From assembly GCA_002305685.1 (NCBI GenBank), contig DBQB01000066.1, forward strand, positions 1-44,766: 44,766 bases of DNA, written 5' to 3'. The stretch comes from Ruminococcaceae bacterium UBA1405 (GTDB lineage: Bacteria > Bacillota > Clostridia > Oscillospirales > Ruminococcaceae). The translations under genes were made by a program, and so were the position numbers. Shown here piece after piece: positions 39,924 to 44,766 of this stretch (within the stretch, counting starts at the first letter, position 1; the number at the start of each line of letters is the position of its first letter). Under the pieces are notes generated by a model that worked only from the letters and a program-made list of their open reading frames with translations, was not told the DNA's origin and ran no database searches.

Positions 39924-41624
39924 ATGAAAGTTGTGATTGTAGGAGGCGTGGCAGGCGGCGCCACCGCTGCCGCCAGAATCCGTCGTCTGGAGGAATCGGC
40001 CCAGATTGTGGTATTTGAGCGTTCTGGATATGTATCCTATGCCAACTGCGGATTGCCTTACTATATCGGCGGGGTGATCGCCGATGAGGAGGAACTGACG
40101 CTGCAAACCCCGGAGAGCTTTTGGAGCCGTTTCCGCATCGATGTGCGGGTGCGCCACGAGGTGACAGCCATCCATCCCCAGAGCAAGACGGTGACGGTGC
40201 AGAATCTGGAGAGCGGAGAAACCTTTGAGGAGAGCTACGACAAACTGATCCTCTCCCCCGGTGCAAAGCCCACCCGTCCTAAGCTGGAGGGGGTAGAGCT
40301 GGAGCGGGTCTTTACCCTGCGCACAGTGGAGGATACCCTGCGCATCCGGCGCTTTGTGCTGGAGCATAAGCCCAAATCCGCTGTGTTGGCCGGAGGCGGT
40401 TTCATCAGCCTGGAGGTGGCGGAAAATCTGGTGGAGATGGGGGTTGCGGTGACCATTGTCCAGCGGCCCAAACATCTGCTTTCCCCTCTGGATCCGGATA
40501 TGGCCAACTTTGTCCACCGGCAGATGCGCAGCCATGGGGTGAATCTCCGCCTGGGAAGCACCGTTTCCGGTTTTACCAAACAGGGGAATGAGATTCTCAC
40601 GCTGCTGGAAGGGGAGGAGCCGCTGCACTCGGATATGGTGCTGCTTGCCATCGGCGTGACGCCGGATACCCATCTGGCGCGGGAGGCCGGGCTGGAACTG
40701 GGCATCAAGGGCAGCATTGTGGTCAACGACCGTATGGAGACCTCCGCTGCTGATATCTACGCGGTGGGGGATGCTGTGGAGGTTAAGCACGCGGTCACCG
40801 GACAAAAGGCGCTGATCTCCCTGGCGGGGCCCGCCAACAAACAGGGCCGGATTGTGGCGGATAACATCTGCGGCGGGGACAGCCGGTATCTGGGTTCCCA
40901 GGGCTCCTCGGTCATCAAGCTCTTTGATACCACCGTTGCCACCACCGGCATCAACGAAACCGCCGCCAAACTGGCGGGGATCGACTGCGACAAGGTGGTG
41001 CTTTCCCCCAACTCCCACGCCTCCTATTATCCGGGAGCCAAAACCATGACCATGAAGGTGGTTTTTGAGAAGGGTACCCTCAAACTGCTGGGCGCCCAGA
41101 TCGTGGGCAGCGAAGGGGTGGACAAACGCATTGATGTGCTGGCCACCGCCATCCACGCGGGGCTTTCCGCCGACGCCCTGAAGGATCTGGATCTGGCCTA
41201 TGCCCCTCCCTATTCCTCGGCCAAGGACCCGGTGAATATGGCGGGATTCATGATTGAAAACCTGCAAAAGGGGATTGTCAAGCAGTTCCACTATGACCAG
41301 GTGGCATCCCTTCCCCGGGACGGCAGCGTCACGCTGCTGGACGCCCGCACCCCTGGAGAGTACCGGCGGGGCCATGTGGAAGGCTTTGTCAACCTCCCGG
41401 TGGACGATCTGCGGGAGCGGATGGGCGAGATTGCCCCAGGGAAGCCGGTGTATGTCATGTGCCAGAGCGGACTGCGCAGCTATATCGCCTGCCGGATTCT
41501 GGCCCAGAATGGGTTTGACTGCTACAACTTTTCCGGCGGATACGGCTTTTACCGCATGACGGTGCTGGAGCAGCAGGCCGCCCAGAGCGCCTATCCCTGT
41601 GGGATGGAGAGGACCGAAAAATAG
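39924..41624 (+). CDS. CoA-disulfide reductase fused to a rhodanese domain
   Basis: 566 residues. The FAD/NAD(P)H part (1-450) has VVIVGGVAGGATAAARIRR, the single active cysteine Cys42 in SYANCGLPYYI, a second nucleotide fold near LAGGGFISLEVAENL, and AVGDAVEV for FAD. A C-terminal rhodanese domain (about 455-555) shows LLDARTPGEYRRGHVEG and MCQSGLRS (Cys513). Such CoADR-Rhd enzymes reduce CoA persulfide, polysulfide or CoA disulfide. The start at 39924 (MKVVIVGG) is chosen over GTG 39912, which overlaps the previous stop. The upstream CcdA/TlpA and Fe-S genes suggest an envelope-to-cytosol sulfur or disulfide route. Confidence 0.9.
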   Translation: MKVVIVGGVAGGATAAARIRRLEESAQIVVFERSGYVSYANCGLPYYIGGVIADEEELTLQTPESFWSRFRIDVRVRHEVTAIHPQSKTVTVQNLESGETFEESYDKLILSPGAKPTRPKLEGVELERVFTLRTVEDTLRIRRFVLEHKPKSAVLAGGGFISLEVAENLVEMGVAVTIVQRPKHLLSPLDPDMANFVHRQMRSHGVNLRLGSTVSGFTKQGNEILTLLEGEEPLHSDMVLLAIGVTPDTHLAREAGLELGIKGSIVVNDRMETSAADIYAVGDAVEVKHAVTGQKALISLAGPANKQGRIVADNICGGDSRYLGSQGSSVIKLFDTTVATTGINETAAKLAGIDCDKVVLSPNSHASYYPGAKTMTMKVVFEKGTLKLLGAQIVGSEGVDKRIDVLATAIHAGLSADALKDLDLAYAPPYSSAKDPVNMAGFMIENLQKGIVKQFHYDQVASLPRDGSVTLLDARTPGEYRRGHVEGFVNLPVDDLRERMGEIAPGKPVYVMCQSGLRSYIACRILAQNGFDCYNFSGGYGFYRMTVLEQQAAQSAYPCGMERTEK

Positions 41625-41673
41625 CGGCCTTTTGCGATACCAATCTGGTAAGAAATTAGAATAGAAAGATATC

Positions 41674-41716
41674 AAACCGGGCAGCCCGTCGTTTTGGGTG
41701 GTCCGGTTTTGTTTTT
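41674..41716 (+). terminator. Terminator of the thiol relay operon
   Basis: AAACCGG (41674-41680) pairs with CCGGTTT (41703-41709), with an inner CCC/GGG pair, followed by TTTTGTTTTT. Confidence 0.65.
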
Positions 41717-41781
41717 GTCTGCCAGTGCTGTTCGGAGAAAGGGGAAAATCCTTCTCTTGCTCAAAACGAATCCCTTTGGCA

Positions 41782-41810
41782 TCATATTTGTCTTGACGCC
41801 GCCATACAAT
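41782..41810 (+). promoter_or_regulatory. SigE-type (mother-cell sporulation) promoter
   Basis: TCATATT (41782-41788), 14 bases, CATACAAT (41803-41810). Both elements and the spacing match the known SigE consensus (KMATATT, CATACAHT). It lies about 40 bases before the first gene of the SpoIID-like/peptidoglycan-binding operon. Confidence 0.75.
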
Positions 41811-41849
41811 AAATCGATTCCGATTTTATTTAGAAAGGCGAGAGCAGAT

Positions 41850-42749
41850 ATGGAACAACACGATCAGACAGGCGCGCCGCCACGGCAAAATAGGATTACC
41901 CAGGAAGAATTTGAGGCGATGCGCCAGCGGTACGCTCAGGAGCTGCTGGCCATCCGGCGCAGTGTGGACGCTATGCTGGGGCGGGAGATGTCGATGCCTC
42001 CCGACGGTACGGTCAGCGATTTTTCCGCCCCATCTTCCAGCCAGCAACCCGGCCAGACACCGCAAGAGCAAAGAGAACCGTTTGCGCAGCCCCAGAGCAC
42101 AGAGGACCATTCTGAGGTTCAGGAAAATAGGACTGTTCCGCAGGCGGAACTTTCCAATGTATCTGTTTTGGATAGCGATGTCTCAGTACCGCCAACGCCC
42201 GAAAACCCATTGGGGGATTATCAAAAACAGCTGACGCCGGTTTCCTCCGACACCGACGATTACGATGCTCAGGGGGATGAGATGCAGCCGGAGGAAATTG
42301 AAGAGCTTGCCTCGCCCGATGGGGAAACACCTCCGCTCAACGACACAGCAACCATACAGGTGATGGTGTTTGCCGCCCAACAAGCGGTGCCCATTGACCG
42401 TGCCGCAGTACTGATCTCTCGCCAAAACTCTGAGGGAGGAGAGGAACTGATACAGGTGATGCTCACAGATGAGAGTGGAAAAACTCCTATATTGACAGTG
42501 GCGGCGCCGGATCGCAATTTAACACAGCAACCCGGGAACATCCTTCCTTTTGTCAGTTATCAGATAACGGTATTTGCTGAAGGGTATCTTCCCAAAAGGA
42601 ATGACAATGTAGCCGTATTTGGGGGGGATGTTATCGGTGCTGCCGGTGGAGTTGGTTCCGCAGATGCAGGCGATGGTTCCGCCGCCCAGTTCGTTGGGGG
42701 CTGGCGGGGCTCTTGCGTGACGGCTGAAAGGAGGTGCAGCCATGCTTGA
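41850..42749 (+). pseudogene. Sporulation-operon protein with a one-base frameshift (or slippage site)
   Basis: As written, the frame gives 299 residues and overlaps the next gene. The N-terminus has a helix (ITQEEFEAMRQRYAQELLAI), then a long Pro/Gln/Ser linker (about 55-165), then a beta domain (ATIQVMVFAAQQAVPIDRAA, VSYQITVFAEGYLPKRN) like carboxypeptidase-regulatory domains. After VAVFGG in a G7 run (42621-42627) the frame turns into low-quality Gly/Ala sequence. Dropping one G restores a natural end (MLSVLPVELVPQM... to TGA 42718-42720), 289 residues, stopping before the next ribosome site. No signal peptide. It is either a mutation, a sequencing error or a slippery tract. Confidence 0.6.
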
Positions 42750-44148
42750 TAGTGTATATATTCCGGAATTTATCACGGTGCATCTGGGAGCGCCAAGAGA
42801 AAATGCTTCCAATGTGACCGTCTCGTTTCCTGACTACATTAAAAACGTAGCTTCCAGCGAGATCTACCCTACCTGGCCGGCAAACGCCCTGCGCGCCAAC
42901 ATCTACGCGCAGATTTCCTTCGCCTTGAACCGGATCTATACCGAGTGGTATCGCAGTCAGGGATATCCGTTTGACATCACCGCTTCCACTCAGTATGACC
43001 AGAAATTCATTGCCGGCAGAGATATCTTCGAATCCATCAATACCATTGTAGATCAGATTTTCAACGATTATCTGCGCCGCCAGGGAAATGTAGAGCCGTT
43101 GTTCGCCCAGTTTTGTAACGGCACCACCGTTACCTGTCCCGGGCTCTCTCAATGGGGGACGGTTACCCTTGCCAATCAGGGAATGACGCCCTATGAGATT
43201 GTACAGTACTATTATGGGGAGGATATTGATATTGTGCGCAACGCGCCGGTACAGGCGGTGATCGAATCCTATCCCGGCTATGTGTTGCAATTCGGGCTGG
43301 TGGAGGAGAGTGTAAAATTTTTACAGATCCGACTCAACCGCATCAGCCGCAATTATCCCGCGATTCCCAAAATCCCTACCATCAACAGCCGTTTTGACCT
43401 GGCGACGGAACAGGCGGTCATCGCGTTCCAAAAAATTTTCAACTTGACCCCTGACGGGCTGGTAGGAAAAAATACCTGGTACAAAATCGCTTTTATCTAT
43501 AACAACGTCAAGCGTTTGTCGGAGCTCAATTCCGAGGGCTTGAGCCTTTCGGAGGTCTCCAAGCAGTTTCCCAGCGTGCTGCGGATGGGAGATACAGGGG
43601 ACGGGGTAAAGGTGTTGCAATATTATCTGTCGGTTGCCTCACGTTTTGTCAGCGCCGTTCCTCCGGTGGCCATTGACGGAGTGTTTGGACAGAAAACCAA
43701 GGATGCAGTTACGGCGTTCCAGCGGCAGTACGGATTGGTACAGGACGGTATTGTTGGGCGCAATACCTGGAACCAGCTTTATCGTCTGGTGAAAGGGGTG
43801 GGAGCGGCGGTGCCGTTGTTTGACCTTGCAGAGCCAGTTGATTTTGACGGGGTGCTGCTGCGCCGTGGCAGCCGCGGAGAGCGGGTAGGCCTGCTACAGG
43901 AATATTTGACCGTGATCGCCAGATACGATGCGGATATCCCAGCCATACCGGTTACTTCCTACTTTGGAGATCAAACCTACAATGCGGTCATCCGTTTCCA
44001 GCAGGAGTATGGCCTGACCCCTGACGGGATTGTGGGGAAAAATACCTGGGATCGGATCACCTCTGTGTATTCCTCGCTGCAGGATGGGATGGTCACTCGG
44101 TTTGGACAGTTCCCAGGATATACCATCAACGAAAATGGCGCCGGTTAA
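42742..44148 (+). CDS. SpoIID-like domain protein with three peptidoglycan-binding repeats
   Basis: 468 residues. The first 165 residues resemble the SpoIID/LytB amidase-enhancer fold: NVASSEIYPTWPANALRANI and CPGLSQWGTVTLANQG then YYYGEDIDIV. Three PG_binding_1 repeats follow (about 188-248, 283-346, 375-440), each with an FxxxTxxAVxxFQ and LTPDGxVGxNTW pattern. SpoIID cuts glycan strands during engulfment. Here Glu40 is kept, but the Glu in the usual EALKAQ is Asn48, so activity is unsure. There is no signal peptide or span, unlike SpoIID, so it may be a coat or cortex-surface protein made in the mother cell. AAAGGAGG precedes ATG 42742. Confidence 0.8.
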   Translation: MLDSVYIPEFITVHLGAPRENASNVTVSFPDYIKNVASSEIYPTWPANALRANIYAQISFALNRIYTEWYRSQGYPFDITASTQYDQKFIAGRDIFESINTIVDQIFNDYLRRQGNVEPLFAQFCNGTTVTCPGLSQWGTVTLANQGMTPYEIVQYYYGEDIDIVRNAPVQAVIESYPGYVLQFGLVEESVKFLQIRLNRISRNYPAIPKIPTINSRFDLATEQAVIAFQKIFNLTPDGLVGKNTWYKIAFIYNNVKRLSELNSEGLSLSEVSKQFPSVLRMGDTGDGVKVLQYYLSVASRFVSAVPPVAIDGVFGQKTKDAVTAFQRQYGLVQDGIVGRNTWNQLYRLVKGVGAAVPLFDLAEPVDFDGVLLRRGSRGERVGLLQEYLTVIARYDADIPAIPVTSYFGDQTYNAVIRFQQEYGLTPDGIVGKNTWDRITSVYSSLQDGMVTRFGQFPGYTINENGAG

Positions 44149-44161
44149 AGGGGGAAGCGTA

Positions 44162-44722
44162 ATGATGCAACAGGATACCTACAGACAGGCGGTATATGAA
44201 TTGCAGCTTTTTTTGCGAGGCATTATGGCGGATGAGGTTCCCGATCTGAAGGCTGACAGTATCTATGGCCCGCAAACGCGCAAAGCGGTCAGTCTTTTCC
44301 AGCAGCGCCATGACCTGCCGGTAACAGGGGAAGCGGATCTGGAAACCTGGGAGAAGATCCGGCAGGCTTATTATCAGGCGTTTTATCTTGCCGCGCCACC
44401 GATACCGCCCATCTTTTTTCATGATTTTTGCGCCGCGCATCGGCAGGCAAAAGCCGGAGAGGCAGGGGACAACGTCTATGTTTTACAGGCAATGCTGCGA
44501 CGGATTGGACAGCGGTACCTTCAGTTTTCCGGCGTCAAGATGACTGGTAAACTGGACCCGGAAACCATGCAGGCGCTCTATGCGGTGGAGACGGTCTTTT
44601 CCTCGCAGGCGGATACCTCCTGCACCACCCCCGAAACGGTGGGATCCCTTACCATTCAGCGGCTCTCTCTATTGTACAACAGCGTAGAGCAGGGGAACCT
44701 CCATAAAGTCTGGAAGGACTAA
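44162..44722 (+). CDS. Peptidoglycan-binding domain protein
   Basis: 186 residues. A clear PG_binding_1 domain at about 8-68 (YELQLFLRGIM, SIYGPQTRKAVSLFQQRHDL, PVTGEADLETWEKI) and a weaker second copy at about 102-165 (NVYVLQAMLRRIG, VKMTGKLDPETMQALYAVE). No signal peptide, no enzyme domain. It starts 13 bases after the SpoIID-like gene, after a GGGGGAAG site, and is probably the third gene of the SigE-type operon. It likely binds cortex or wall glycan in the spore. The 44 bases after it show nothing clear. Confidence 0.8.
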   Translation: MMQQDTYRQAVYELQLFLRGIMADEVPDLKADSIYGPQTRKAVSLFQQRHDLPVTGEADLETWEKIRQAYYQAFYLAAPPIPPIFFHDFCAAHRQAKAGEAGDNVYVLQAMLRRIGQRYLQFSGVKMTGKLDPETMQALYAVETVFSSQADTSCTTPETVGSLTIQRLSLLYNSVEQGNLHKVWKD

Positions 44723-44766
44723 ATCAAAAACGCCGGATGTGCTTGATATGCTCCCCCTATGGAAGA

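Noticed and set aside
39891..41675. Minus-strand open frame of 594 codons opposite the CoA-disulfide reductase
   Set aside because: The plus strand holds a complete, motif-verified enzyme; the antisense product shows no domain.
1..44766. CRISPR array, tRNA or rRNA genes
   Set aside because: No regularly spaced repeats, cloverleaf sequences or rRNA landmarks were noticed by eye in either strand; a covariance-model search would settle it.

Overview
The window looks like a chromosomal segment of a low-oxygen, spore-forming Firmicute of the class Clostridia, most likely an Oscillospiraceae/Ruminococcaceae-type gut bacterium. The basis is a complete V-type ATPase operon, a cysteine-rich protein of a type I associate with clostridia, a SpoIID-like/peptidoglycan-binding operon behind a match to a SigE (mother-cell) promoter, an FchA plus FolD pair, an asymmetric two-gene ABC exporter, and frequent TTG starts with strong AGGAGG ribosome sites. 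No rRNA, tRNA or CRISPR array was seen.

Region 1 (1-about 3260) is the right end of an integrated conjugative or mobilizable element. It holds the tail of an unknown gene, a Vat/CatB-like xenobiotic acetyltransferase, a Tn916-type small sigma-like protein with its partner HTH protein, and a large serine recombinase next to the chromosome. The recombinase frame runs through an intrinsic terminator and ends antisense to the resident dehydrogenase gene, which suggests the attachment junction lies inside or just after its conserved 3' end.

Region 2 (3378-8663) holds sugar-acid and sugar genes. On the minus strand a mannonate/mannitol-type oxidoreductase and a D-2-hydroxyacid dehydrogenase lie behind a perfect TTGACA-N17-TATAAT promoter, preceded by a 56-residue candidate membrane protein. 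Divergently, an AlaX-type Ala-tRNA editing protein, a degenerate rubrerythrin-like protein and a D-lyxose isomerase overlap as one operon.

Region 3 (8870-17270) holds the cysteine-rich protein, a membrane PASTA protein whose kinase domain has lost the catalytic residues (a pseudokinase), and a tight operon MarR - FtsH - XRE - patatin with a perfect palindromic operator over the MarR promoter. A membrane-anchored XRE regulator follows. Region 4 (17367-28042, minus strand) holds a heterodimeric ABC exporter with one degenerate ATP site, an sbcD-sbcC-fchA-folD run and an aldo/keto reductase with two ferredoxin-like clusters.

Region 5 (28434-37263) is the V-ATPase operon in the order G/H-C-I-K-F-E-A-B-D, with a strong hairpin after the c-ring gene and nested inverted repeats before subunit A. 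Region 6 (37497-41624) is a six-gene thiol/sulfane relay: CcdA, a TlpA-like thioredoxin, a 2[4Fe-4S] ferredoxin, a membrane Fe-S protein, a rhodanese and a CoA-disulfide-reductase/rhodanese fusion. A CRP/FNR-like palindrome sits near -41 of the likely start. Region 7 (41782-44722) is the SigE-type operon; its first gene carries a one-base frameshift in a G7 run.
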